From contig NC_089422.1 of assembly GCF_013426205.1 (NCBI RefSeq), forward strand, positions 4,588,001 through 4,652,000: DNA of 64,000 nucleotides, read 5' to 3'. The notes below the pieces were generated by a model. The model searched no databases and was not told the origin of the DNA. It saw only the letters and a list, made by a program, of their open reading frames with translations. A program made the position numbers and the translations under genes. The DNA is from Metarhizium brunneum. Its lineage: Eukaryota; Ascomycota; Sordariomycetes; Hypocreales; Clavicipitaceae. Of the stretch, positions 1 to 10,975 are shown one piece after another; positions within the stretch are counted from its first letter, which is position 1, and every line of letters begins with the position of its first letter.

Positions 1-1758
1 CCCAAATTGCAAGGAGGAAGTACTTCACCTGCCCCAACGCCCATCAAATTAACATTCCCTGCAGTGTAGAGCAAGTACGCGGCAAACTTGAGCTGCGTGT
101 GTCAACCTTCCCTCACATGGCCGGTATTATTGTTGTTGACCCTGTTTCACTCAAAATCCGGAGCTCCAATTCTGTCTTTTGTGCTGCCCTATTTGGCTAT
201 GAGAAACCTGATGGACTGCCCATTGACTCTCTTATTCCTGATTTTGATAAGATACTCGACATATTAACACAGGAGGACGGTCTGCAGATGCTGGACGGAA
301 TGGTCGTCCCTGAGGCAAGGTTTCGAAGGGCCTCGGCTTTTCTGGCTCTCAAGGAGCACCGTCCTGATGCCGCAGCACGATTCCTTCAGCCGGATGGCCT
401 GCCTGCGAGACATCGCGATGGGTCTGACTTGAAAATTGACGTTCAGATGCGTGTTGTGGAGAGTGAAAAGCAGACAAATATCGCCGAAGAGACTGTCCAT
501 GAAGAAAGCGATGAGGATGAGGCAAACAGTGGCGATGAGTCTTTCCCGGTCTCTCACAAAGAGATGGTATTTGCCTTGTGGATCACGTATTCACGGCACC
601 TACATGCCCATGCTCGCCTGAGTGTTGACTCGCCTGCAACGTCGGGAACTACCACACCCCTCCACCAACCATCCCCAGGACAAACACCTCCCGTACACAC
701 TCCCATGGAAATCGCTTCAGATGACGACTCTCCACCGAAGAAGGAAGAACGAGTGGCGACGACGCTATCGAGGCAACTCAGGGACGTGGCTCTGAACGCA
801 GCAGCGAAGCTTACGAGACAGCCGAAACCAACAGAAGTTAGCACCAGCGGAAGCTCGTCTCCGGCCAGGGCCGCCGAGCCTGCTCGAAAAACGACCATTC
901 GTGACTATTCCATTCTCGAGGACATGGGCCAAGGTGCCTACGGGCAGGTTAAGTTGGCTCGTCATAAAACATCAGGCAAGAAAGTCGTGTTGAAGTATGT
1001 CACAAAACGGCGTATCCTGGTTGATACATGGACAAGAGACCGAAAATTGGGAACTGTCCCCTTGGAAATCCATGTGCTGGATTACCTTCGGAAACCTGAA
1101 TTCAGGCACCCCAACATTGTAGAAATGGAGGGATTCTTCGAAGACGATATCAACTACTATATTGAAATGGCTCCTCATGGACTTCCTGGCATGGACTTGT
1201 TCGATTACATTGAACTTCGTGCGAACATGCAAGAGCCAGAATGTCGAAGCATATTTGTTCAGGTGGCTAAGGCAGTTCACTTTCTGCACGCAAAGGCGTT
1301 AGTTGTACATCGCGATATCAAAGACGAGAATGTTATTCTGGATGGAGAGGGCAACATTAAGCTGATTGACTTCGGAAGCGCGGCATACATCAAGAGCGGG
1401 CCCTTCGACGTCTTCGTGGGTACTATTGGTAAGTTAATTTTGAGCTGGGAGGTGTATCTGAAAATTTGCTTTGCTGACGTATTTCGCAGATTATGCCGCT
1501 CCAGAGGTATTGGCAGGCAAACCTTACGGTGGCAAAGAGCAAGACGTCTGGGCATTGGGCATTCTCCTGTACACGATTGTATACAAGGAGAACCCGTTCT
1601 ACAGCATCGATGAGATCATGGACAGAGATTTGAGAGTTCCATTCACTATGAGCGAGGAGAGTATCGATCTTGTTCGCCGCATGCTCAACCGCGATGTCGA
1701 AGAGCGCTACGGCATTCTCCAGGTGATAAACCACCCGTGGTGTAAGGCTATTGATTGA
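1..1758 (+). CDS. PSK1: PAS domain serine/threonine kinase, PSK1/PASK type (5' partial)
   Basis: The frame is open from base 3, so the start lies outside the window; about 564 residues are visible. The first ~120 residues look like a PAS fold (IIVVDPVSLKIRSSNSVF). A Ser/Pro-rich linker follows, then a complete kinase domain from about visible residue 301: Gly loop GQGAYG, catalytic HRDIKDEN, DFGSA, and APEVLAG. The segment YKENPFYSIDEIMD is typical of PAS kinases. One intron, 1429-1489 (gtaagt...cgcag, branch gctgac), joins VGTI to DYAAPE. In yeast, Psk1/Psk2 sense nutrient and cell-integrity state and control sugar partitioning and translation (family knowledge). The gene ends tail-to-tail with the SEA4/Mios gene. 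The family call is strong; the PSK1 versus PSK2 label is not meaningful outside yeast. Confidence 0.92.
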
Positions 1759-2356
1759 ACTGAAATAGAGGTGTTGAAATACCAAGGGGATATGACAGGA
1801 CTGGGGAATTAGACCATCGAGACAACGTGGCTTTCCAAGCCAAGAGAAGCAAATTTCAAGCGGCGCTGTTCAACTGAAGCCGCTTGCAGCACACAAATTA
1901 CGAGGGGGTGCGCATAGAAGAGCTCATGACCGACATTTATATCAGGATCGAGATGAGACAAATGAGCGTAAGTGGATGTGGGTGCAACATGGCGCACACC
2001 AGAGAGGAATTGATATCCAGACATGATGAACGGGAAGAAGGGGCGCAGGCGGTCCATCTGGAAGGTGTCTCCTGGAAAATGGCCACACTATATATTACCA
2101 TGGGAACGGCGTTAAATACTCGTCCAGTTTGAGACCTGGTAGAAAGAGCAAAGGATGAGTATAGGTGTACAGAAAGAGCGCGAGACAGCAAAAGCGTTCA
2201 TTATATCGTATCTAAATCTTGCCCATTCAAGACAAAAGCAGCATTTTCACCCCCTCCCAAAAATATAACTATATAATATGGTAGTGACACTGAACAGACA
2301 AGTCACCGTCAAACAACTTTGCTCCAAATACGCTAGGATATCACGTCTCCTCCTCA
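1759..2356. other. Intergenic, convergent 3' ends
   Basis: About 600 bases between the PAS kinase stop and the SEA4/Mios stop. It holds AT-rich stretches near 2195-2345 that could serve both 3' ends. No convincing gene is seen; the small reading frames here lack any recognisable sequence. Confidence 0.6.
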
Positions 2357-5300
2357 TTAATGATAGCTAAGTTCTGGATTAGCCCTGAAGTTACATGTGC
2401 ACCGACACTCGGGTACAGGACATTCCACATGTCTCGCAAACCACTGTCTCGCATGATCCAGATGAAGGACATGTTCACAGCGCAGACAAAACGTAGGAAA
2501 TCGTCCTGCCATGCGTGTAGACTCCTTCTCTTCGGGCTTATCCGACCGCGGCACCCCCACGACCTCCAAACAGACGACACAGCGGGGTAGGTGCCTCCCA
2601 CAGTTGGGGCAGCTTATCCCGGAATTGATGCTCGTTGCCAGCAGAGGGTTTCGCGTCTCCAACGTCGGGTTGGACGTCGGCGGTGCAACGCCCTGGTTCG
2701 AAAGGGACGCTTCGGCATCACAGTAGACACACCGCAGAGCGATTTGTCGCGATGGCGGCTTCAGGGTCGGCACGCCGTCGCGTTTGGACCGCTTGGTGGA
2801 CTCTACTTCGAATTTGGTCCGTTGGAAGAACAGCCTGTGTCTTTGGAGGTGGGCTCTGTAAGCGTTGCGCCATGCCCGGCAGCGGATGTCGTCTATGTAG
2901 CGGGGGTATGCGATGGCCAGAACGAGGGTGGCTGTCTGGACATCGTGGAATTTCTGTACATAGCGGGCGAATATGTCTACTAGCTTGTCTGTTATACCTG
3001 TCAGGGCGATCCCTTCAATATCGCCTTCTTCTATGGCGAGTGAGACGTTCTGCTCGAGCCATTCGGTGAGTTGGCTATCGTCAAAGTTTCGCACGGCGAC
3101 AATGGCACGGTCTGTGAGCGGGAGGGAGCGCTGGTTCGCAATGGCGCTCCAGTCTCCAGTTGCGATGAGGGACGAGATGGCACGGAGGTATGGGTCTGTT
3201 TTGGAGGCCACGGCGTCGTCGAGCTCGAGATGTTCCTCGGGAAGGTTTTTGCCTCCTCGGCCGAGGAGCTGCAGGGACAGGGAAACGAAGAGAAGTTCAG
3301 GGTGGACGGCGCTGGCTTTTTTAAGGATGGAGATGGCTTGCTCGGTATCACCGCGGAAGAGTGCGCGGGAAGCCACCATGGTGTGGATGGCTGTGGGATA
3401 CTCGGGATCTGCTTCGCGGTCAACGCCGTTGGGGTCGTGTCGCTGAGGGTCGCCCCAGCTACAGATTTCGAGGCAGAGTTGGCGATGGAAAGGCTTTTTG
3501 GTGGGCACGGCGTCAAATTTGGGGAGGCGGCGCTTTTTGCAGAATTGGCCGATGACTCGTTCCCACTGAGCAGGTTCAGGGAAGGCTGCGCCTGGAGCGA
3601 GGCGGGCCATGGAGTTTTTGCCTATGTGAGTTAGAATTTTGGCTTTGTTGAGGGACATTTTTTGAACAGATATACCGAGATCGTTTGTCCATATGGAATG
3701 AACGCCGAGATAGCTAAGGTCCATGTTTCCAAGGAGCATACCCCCGTCGTCCGCGGCCATTTCAGCATCTGTATTAAATTGTAAGCCGAACTATTCAACC
3801 ATGTGCTGCGAAAGGCGGGTGTGATATATACCAGCTACCCAGTCCCATAAAAATCTCCGCCAGGAGTCATCGGATAATACAGTTCGGTTTGTTGCCGCAT
3901 CAAAAAGATACTTTTCCTTAGCCCGGAGGAGCATTGAGTGGTCAACCACGCATTGAGCTTCCCTAGGAAGGCCCTTCACCGTCGCCAACGTACCCAAAAG
4001 GGCCTCATGAATCTCACGGCAGGAAACCAAGCTGTTCGAGGCTAGCGATATCTCATTGGGTCTGTTGTCCAGGTGCTTGGGGCCGTTTCCTTGTTCCTGT
4101 TGTCCGTCTTCTGCCTTCTGGTCTGCCTGTTCATCACGGACATATGCTCGAATGCTCTTTAACTTTTGAGTAATGGAGGTCGCGTTAAAGAACGAATCTG
4201 GCAATGGCCGAGAAATTTCGTCTACATGCTCAATTGTAGCAGATACAGAGACACTATCTTTCAAAGCGTCGCTGATGCGGTCCGCGATGTCAGCTTTCTC
4301 CGGTCCAAAGATGGGAACGTCCGACAGGACTTGCTCGTTAATTAGGGGCCCTAGAATCTCTGATGTCTGGGCTGGCTCAAACTTCATGAGGTCAAGATAT
4401 GGTGAATTTTCTAAGACATGTCAGCTGCACCACTCATCGCTGATGGTCCTATCTGCTTACCCTCCAAACCCCGATGGGGGGCTTGCCATGGAACCAACTT
4501 ATAGACATGATCTGACGTTCGAGACGGTTGCTCTAGAATATCAAAGGCGCCATTTGCTCTCAGGACTAACAATCTTGGCCTCAAAGCAGGTGAATCCAAA
4601 GTCACCCAATCGAAGGAGACGATGCGATCGTTTCGTCTTGAGTTATCCCTGTACGAGACATCCATCTCGTGAGATCTCTGAACTTGCAGCAGCTCGGGAC
4701 CCTCGTGTGCCGCCATGCCAATAGACATAATTTCTTTATTCGTTTCCATAACCTTCAATTGACCTGTGGGCGACAGTGCTGCCAGCAATCCTCGACGGTC
4801 GCGGCAGTATCGAAGTGACCGAACAAGAGAGTGTTTGCCTTCAGTCAAAAAGGGGTCAGAGTCAGTCTCAATCACCTTATCAAGTCGCAAGGCTCCTCCC
4901 CACGGGAGCTCATCCTCTTCCACAGCCTGCATGTAAGAATGCGAAGCAAGTGGTCGGGACGTGGCTCGACGATCCCAAATCATGACGCCAGGGTGATCTA
5001 GAGCGGATGATGCGAAGAAATGTTGGTCAACGTAGTCAATAGCCAAGTTGTTGTTGCATTTCGTTTGAAAAGTGATGTTCCCGCTTGGATCTAAATTGTG
5101 TCAGCCTTCAACCCTTCACTACGTGCTAACGGCGATGATTGTGGTATATATACCTCGAAGATCGCATATCCTTACACCTTGGCCCTTGATGCCCGCAACC
5201 AGCGTGAGCGGGCTATCCTCGAAGAACTTGATACTTGACACAGAAACACTTGGCTCAACTCTGGTGTAAGAGTCCACGAACGTGGATGCTGCATTTGGGA

Positions 5301-5733
5301 ACCCCGGCTTGGGCAACTCCTGGGCTGAAAGGCGACTGACATCCCAGACGTGGAGACTTTGGTCCATTCGAACACGATCGAGACCAACAGCAAGGAGACC
5401 GGTGGTGTTGAAAGCAACCGCCTGGCATGTCCGCGCCATTTTAAGGCCAATTTCAGCATATGCATTAGAGTTGTCGTCAATCTTTAACAGGTTGATGATG
5501 CCGGAACTCGTGCCGACCGCCAGCAGGCTAGTGTCAGCTGGGGACCAGTCGTAGGTCGTAAGAGGAGGGAAGTCATCGTGTCGACTGAGCTTGGAAAAGT
5601 CAAACTGCCGCTTGTTGGCATGACCAGTGGGTTCGTAAAGTTGCACGACGCGATGCTGTAAGTTGATATGAACAAAGCTGTCGAAGGATGAATTTGGAGA
5701 CCATTTCACTAGCCCAGGCTCCGGCCGATCCAT
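2357..5733 (-). CDS. SEA4: SEA4/Mios-like WD40 protein, GATOR2 (SEACAT) subunit
   Basis: Four exons on the minus strand: 5733-5154, 5090-4461, 4410-3832 and 3768-2357, giving 1066 residues. The introns (63, 50 and 63 bases) all have GT-AG ends and keep frame (DLR|DPSGN, GLE|ENSPY, WVA|DAEMA). The N-terminal ~400 residues look like WD40 blades (VKWSPN, HVWDVSRL, GVRICDLR, VMIWDRR). The middle is helical. Residues ~943-1066 form a Cys/His-rich zinc module (CVYC, CPNC, CVVC, CLRCEHVLHLDHARQWF, ending CPVPECRC). This order matches yeast Sea4 and animal Mios, which act at the vacuole/lysosome to promote TORC1 by opposing GATOR1 (family knowledge). The first in-frame ATG next to the beta-propeller was chosen; an extension to 5793 would need a non-ATG start. 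It shares a divergent promoter with Efg1. Confidence 0.88.
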
Positions 5734-6406
5734 TTTGCGGCATGAAAAATCGCCAAGAATTCCTTGGAGTTCACTTGGCCTGCAGAAACTCAACGGATCA
5801 AGAGTCTACAGTTGCCTTGGCGTGACAGTAATGGCCTTGACTGCCCTTTGCGACTCGGTTAGTCGGGGCGATGAGGGCTTGGTGGATGTAAACGGGTTGT
5901 CTGGGTCCAAGGAACTGTCCTTAGCCGCTGTCCGACGCTGCCATTGACCTTTGGAATTTGTTGACGAGCTGCATGGCTCCGCGCAATGGCCTGGTGGCAG
6001 TGGCAGCGTCTACCAAGAAATCAAGCTTGCGTGTCGACGTTGGATATACTACTCGCTCCTGCGATCTCACGACCTCCTCCGCATGCACTGGTCGGCATGA
6101 TTTGATTCAAAGATTGAGGCCCGCTGATTGGCCAACAAGCTGAGTAGCTGTCTCGAGTGCCCACGGCGGGAAGAGCGACTAGTTGATAAGATAACGAGCA
6201 CTGCAGCTTCCGTTTTCCTCTATGCAAGTCCCCACCTTTCACCAAAAAAAGTTGGCCGCCTCTTTTAAGTCCCAAAATCGCAAGACGTCTATCTCATCAC
6301 GGTATTTCTCGAGTCTCCGCCGTTGGATCTCATGATACAAAATCATACCATTCATGCCGAGTTTCCATTCAAGCCCTACTCTTGTGCGCAGCCCCTTCAT
6401 CTCAGC
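5734..6406. promoter_or_regulatory. Divergent promoter region, SEA4-like (-) / Efg1 (+)
   Basis: A 673-base gap between two divergent starts. An ATTGG (reverse CCAAT) lies at about 6125. It contains small out-of-frame ATGs but no recognisable protein. Two in-frame ATGs (6323 and 6332) precede the chosen Efg1 start, so transcripts beginning early could encode a longer N-terminus. Confidence 0.45.
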
Positions 6407-7411
6407 ATGAAGCGATCATTTTCCGACGTGGACAACGACGTCGAGTCTCAACCGAGACCGGCGCGAGCAAACGGCTTCAACCCAAAGCGTCAGAAGCAAT
6501 ACGGCACTGGCAAGCACAAGGCCAAGGAGGGCAGCTTAGAGTATTCGAGAAAGCGTGCTCGAAACATCGAACGACTGCTGCATCGCAAAAAGGACCTGCC
6601 TGCCAATGTCCAAAATGATTTGCAGAGAGAGCTCGAGTCGCACAAATCTACCGTCTCGGACAAATCTTTTCTGAAGAGGCGGAGTGCAATGATTGCAAAA
6701 TACCACATGGTTCGATTTTTTGGTACGTCGGGCTAGATTTCCTTTTTGTCTACCCTTGTGGCTGGCTGCGAGGCTTGTTAACGTTTTCATGTTGAAGAGC
6801 GAAAGAAGGCGTCGCGTTTAGTGAAACAGATCAAGCGCAAGATTGAACAAAACCCAGGTACCGAAGATGCTGATGATCTAAAACGGCAACTGCACATTGC
6901 CGAGGTAGACGAGGCTTATACAATCTATCATCCGCATCTGGACCCTTACATCAGTTTGTATGGCAACTCCAAGTCCGAGGGTAACGACAAGGGGGAGGAC
7001 GCCGCAGAAGACGACAGTGAGACAAAACAAATACGAGCAGCAGCCAAAGCTGCACTCGACGCCAAACGACCACCAATGTGGTCTGTTGTTGAGAAGACCA
7101 TGGAAGAGGGTCCTGAAGCATTGAAGCAATTGCGTGAGAGGAGATCCGCAGACGACTCAGCTCACTCAGCTCCTGCCACAAAGAAGCATAGTCCAACAAC
7201 TAGGACAAGCTCAAACAAACCAGACTCAAGGCAAGGGCACGAACAAGCTCATGATCAGCAAAGTCGCGCCGGAGCCAAGGATAAGGCAAGCAAGCAGCAG
7301 AAGGGCGAACAGTCGCAACTTAATCGGAGAGAGCGAAGACGACTTATGCGCGAAACTATCGCTGCTGAGCCTGATGAAGACGATGACGGCGGATTTTTTG
7401 AGGAAATGTAA
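6407..7411 (+). CDS. EFG1: rRNA-processing protein Efg1
   Basis: Two exons, 6407-6722 and 6798-7411, encode 309 residues. The 75-base intron (gtacgt...gttgaag) restores the family signature MVRFFERKKASRLVKQIKRKIE. The preceding block RNIERLLHRKKDLPANVQNDLQRELESHK and KRRSAMIAKYHMVRFF is also diagnostic. Efg1 is a nucleolar factor for early 18S rRNA maturation and 40S assembly (family knowledge). The protein is very basic with a coiled-coil core. The C-terminus is low complexity and ends in an acidic patch (EPDEDDDGGFFEEM) after a basic RRERRRLMRE stretch. The start at 6407 (MKRSFSDVDND) was preferred because upstream in-frame residues look like leader sequence; 6323 is the alternative. Confidence 0.9.
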
Positions 7412-7938
7412 CATGGAAATATTTTGATCTGACGTGCATAGCCGGAGAATTGGCGCAGGTTTTTTTTTTCTGGAAATATATTTGTTTATACACCCAGGTA
7501 GCTGAGTTTGGTGGTTTTGGAAGTAATACGTGGCACGTTTGTCAAATGTGCACCTTGGAAGTCGACTTGTCATAAAATTGGCCCGATCTCTCTTCTTTCC
7601 TGCAGTGTTAACTGCAAGCGGTGATACGTAGCGGTGGGAAGATTGAAGGGTCAAGGTATTGACCAGACCCCACCAAGCTAATAATGTGATGTTCTCTTGG
7701 GTCAAGCTCACAGTGCTCTCTTCCCAATGTTCACACCCAACGCACATTGACTCAACGACAACGCACTGCGTTTCTCAGACTGCGCAATTTACCGTCATAA
7801 CCTATACGCCGATCCTTGCTTGACTCTTCTCACTTGCTGGATGTGACATCTGAAAAGAAACCAACTAGTCGAGACTGGCGCAAACAAAATAAAATCAAGC
7901 TGTCTGTCCTATGCCAGCTGAAAGCATCGAGCCCTGCC
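7412..7938. other. Intergenic between Efg1 and the dsRBD gene
   Basis: 527 bases with a 10-base T run near 7460, then the promoter side of the dsRBD gene. No tRNA, no conserved protein and no transposon sequence was seen. Confidence 0.5.
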
Positions 7939-9069
7939 ATGACAACCGCGGACGCAAACCTCATCATTCCCGTGCCCTGGGATAAACTTCTGCTATGGGT
8001 ACAACAGCAAATCGCTCTCGAGATGAAAACGGGCCAACCGGTTGCCATGACACGACCTCAGCTCGAAGCCTTGTCAGCGTTTGTTCCGTTCAACGTAGAA
8101 CCAGACGTGAGCGATCAGGGCTACGTTAGCAAGTTGATTGGTAAGGTTGCTCGCCTACAGAGCGATATTCGCTGCTTTTCAAGTAAAAGTCCCCTGCTGA
8201 CGTGGTGTATATAGAAAAAGTGCAGTCCCTCCGTCTGGCCAACCCAGTCTGGACAGACCAGGGACCTACCAGTATTCCCATCAACGGACACTTCCAACCA
8301 CTTTGGCGTTGTGTCTGCACCCTTCAACACCATGGATCCTTTCCACGCGAAGGATTTGGGTTCTCTGTCGGAGAGCAAGCGCCATTCTTCCAGTCGAAAA
8401 AGGTACGCCCGAGCTCAAACTGCCCTCCCTTTTCCCTTTTAAACAAACCTCCCCAACAGATCAAGCTCATCTAACCCAGGGGTCATCTTTTTGGCGTAGA
8501 ATGCCAAACTGTTTGCTGCCAAACATGCGCTCAGCTATCTCACCCAAGCCAGGCCAGCAGCAATAACCCCAGGGAAACTTCTCCGCATGGATCGACCAGC
8601 TATTTCGCCCCTGCAGCTGCCGAAGCCGCATATTCCGCCTCCCCTGAACGTGCAGCCGTTGGGCAAACGGCAGCGCTTGTCGGGCAATTCACCTGTACCA
8701 GAGGCAACGCCTAGCAAGTCACTGCGGACAAGTGTTCCCAGCACCCGCTCGCCCAGCAACCCTTCTGTTTTCGAAGAGGTAACCAGTCTCTCCCATCGCT
8801 TGGCCCTCGGCAGTCCAACGTACAAGATTGAGCCCGACCCGGCAGGGGATAGCTTATTCTGCGGACGGCCTGTCTTTAAGAACGACATGCGAATCCCCCC
8901 GGACCTAGGTATTGTCAGTGGCATCGCCGGCGAGAGCCAGGCGAGATTGAAGGTGGCGGAGAGCGTACTAGAGTGGCTGCAGGCCGAATTGCAGAGAAGG
9001 CAGGATACGTTTGAGAGCCTGTGGTCGGCTGCGAATTCGCCCAAGCCGGCAACCCCCAACACGCAGTAG
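7939..9069 (+). CDS. Protein with two double-stranded-RNA-binding-like domains
   Basis: Three exons, 7939-8140, 8215-8402 and 8500-9069, encode 319 residues. Introns of 74 and 97 bases are in frame. dsRBD-like domain 1 spans ~62-145: YVSKLIEKVQSLRLANPVW, a strand region ending FGFSVGEQAPFFQSKK, then NAKLFAAKHALSYL, the typical dsRBD end with its RNA-contacting KK and Ala-rich helix. A Pro/Ser-rich linker follows. Residues ~219-300 resemble a second, weaker copy: VTSLSHRLALGSPTYKIEPDP, GDSLFCGRPVF, then GESQARLKVAESVLEWL. No nuclease, helicase or deaminase domain is present, so it is probably an RNA-binding adaptor. I do not recognise a named fungal gene. It ends about 90 bases from the convergent Tpt1 gene. 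Confidence 0.75.
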
Positions 9070-9162
9070 ATTTGTTCACGTCTCTTTTGGTATGGAGATG
9101 CCCGGCCGCGGGGAGGGATATCCCGCTCCCAAGACTAGCAGTAGACTTGCTTAATGAATAAC

Positions 9163-10104
9163 TCATGACCTCCTATGTCTCCCGCCGCCACCTTCTCCCC
9201 CTCCCCTCCTCCCCCCTGGTCTCTTCCCCTCTGGTGCTCTAAACTTCAAATCCGCAGGTAAATCGGCAATCTTGACGCCGTCCTCCCACAAGACGCCCAG
9301 ATCAGCAGTCCTGCTCGTCACCATCTTGAAATACTTGGTCTCCAGAACCCCTCCCTCCCCGCCGTCCGTCAAAATCACCCCATTGTCGCTCCTCCACCAG
9401 GTCACGCCGTCCTTGAGACTCGCCTCAATATCAATCTCGACCAACAGCTCCGCATCTCTCCTCATCCCGCTCACAGCCCCTTCCTCCGGCGTCCTGTCCG
9501 AACAGTGAATGTGCCCTCTGCTCATGGGCTTCAGCCCGCCCGACTCGAGAATCGCCTTCCAGAAGGCAAAGTACGTCCCGTGGACTACCTTGCCCGGCAG
9601 GTCCGCGGCCCCCAGCAGAATCGGCTCGAACAAGGCCGCCTCATCAACCTTGAGGGAGTGCCCCTGGTTGGCGCGGATAAGGTATCCCGCCGCAGAAGGG
9701 GCTTCAGGCGCCAAAGGGTCAGCAGGTCTTAAGGTGAAGCGTTTCTTGGCGTTGGTTTCCACAACGTCCTTGACTTCTTGCAGGCTTGGGGAGAGGGATT
9801 TGATAGGGCCCCATGACAACTGCCGACGGAGTAAACAGAAAAGTGTTAGCTACGATGCTGGCGTTGTGGTGTAGGAAAGAGGGGGGGTTAGACGTACCAC
9901 GCGGTCTAGGGGCGCGAAGCCCTCTTCGTCGAGCTTGATGCCCGCATTCTCAGCTTGGTGTCGTAGCAGCCTGGAGAGGGCTTTGGACAGCTGCACCTCC
10001 CGGCCTTCGGGCCTGCCGCCGCGACCGCCCCTGCGTCCAGAGGGCCTTGAAGACCGGGGTATGGCCTCCTCTTGGAGATGTATACGGGCTTCGTGGCTAG
10101 CCAT
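9163..10104 (-). CDS. TPT1: tRNA 2'-phosphotransferase Tpt1
   Basis: Two exons, 10104-9898 and 9819-9163, with a 78-base intron (gtacgt...ggcag), give 287 residues. Tpt1 removes the 2'-phosphate left at the splice junction by fungal tRNA ligase, using NAD+ (family knowledge). The expected residues are visible: LLRH (Arg48-His49), IRANQGHS (Arg118), HGTY (His149), RGHIH (Arg170) and MRRDAELLVEID (Arg189/190). The C-terminus ends in a Gly/Arg-rich tail not needed for catalysis. The first ATG next to the conserved ALSRLLRH block was chosen. An in-frame ATG at 10239 would add a basic 45-residue extension. Convergent with the dsRBD gene. Confidence 0.93.
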
Positions 10105-10975
10105 TTTGCTGTTGCTGCGTGTGAGGGAGTATGGTATTTTGCCCGGCCCGAGTTGGGCGACCGGAAAGCTGAGGTTGAAAGTGGGGCTCGCGAGAAGCGT
10201 CCCCTTGCAGTGGTGTTTCCAACGACAGGCACTTCCCATTGACTGCAAGCCGAGACAATCAAAGTTGTCGGTTTGCCTTCTTGAATCCCTGGTTCTCGCT
10301 AGAATAGAACCCCGTATGCAAGTGTCGGGTGGAAAATGAGGCCGAGATTTTGACGTCCCACCCAGCCAGCCAAACACAGTGACTCACGCGGCCGCACGGT
10401 GCATGGTTTTGCATCTTCTTCACCCAAACCTAGCGTCAATGACACGGAATTCCAAGACAATCAGTCACAACATGGCAAAGTATAGTTTGTTATGAGAATG
10501 TAAACAAATCCTATTGCAGTCAAGAGCTATCGTACATGAAAGAACTATTCGTCCACCCATACAGTAGAAAAATGCAGACCAAAGGCCGTTTAGCCACCTC
10601 AGTGACAGACAATGGATTTCGTCATGTCGTTATGCAGTCCAGAGCGGTCCTCATATCCAGCGCAAGCCAGAGTAACTATTTTGCTTTATGATTTGTTTTG
10701 TGCGTGATGTACGTTGATTTATGCAGAGTCTGAGAAGAAGGGGAAAGGAAAGAAAAAAAATTAAACCGAAAAACGTCGTATAGACAAAATGAGCGCGAGA
10801 AAAAGAAAAGGAAAGCAAAAAGCCCGGCTGTCCCGCCTTCATCAATCATCAAAGGTGTAATATAAAAGTACGTAGCAGAACGTCCCTTGTTGACGGTGCC
10901 ACTAGAAAGTCTTATGTAAAAGTCCATTTGAATACATGTACGGGCGTAAAATGCAAGTAGTGGCTCTCATGAGCA
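10105..10975. other. Intergenic: Tpt1 5' side and 3' side of the 11-14.6 kb gene
   Basis: About 870 bases. The left part is the Tpt1 leader/promoter. The right part is AT-rich with A runs (10740-10820), consistent with a 3' untranslated end of the next minus-strand gene. No other gene is supported. Confidence 0.5.
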
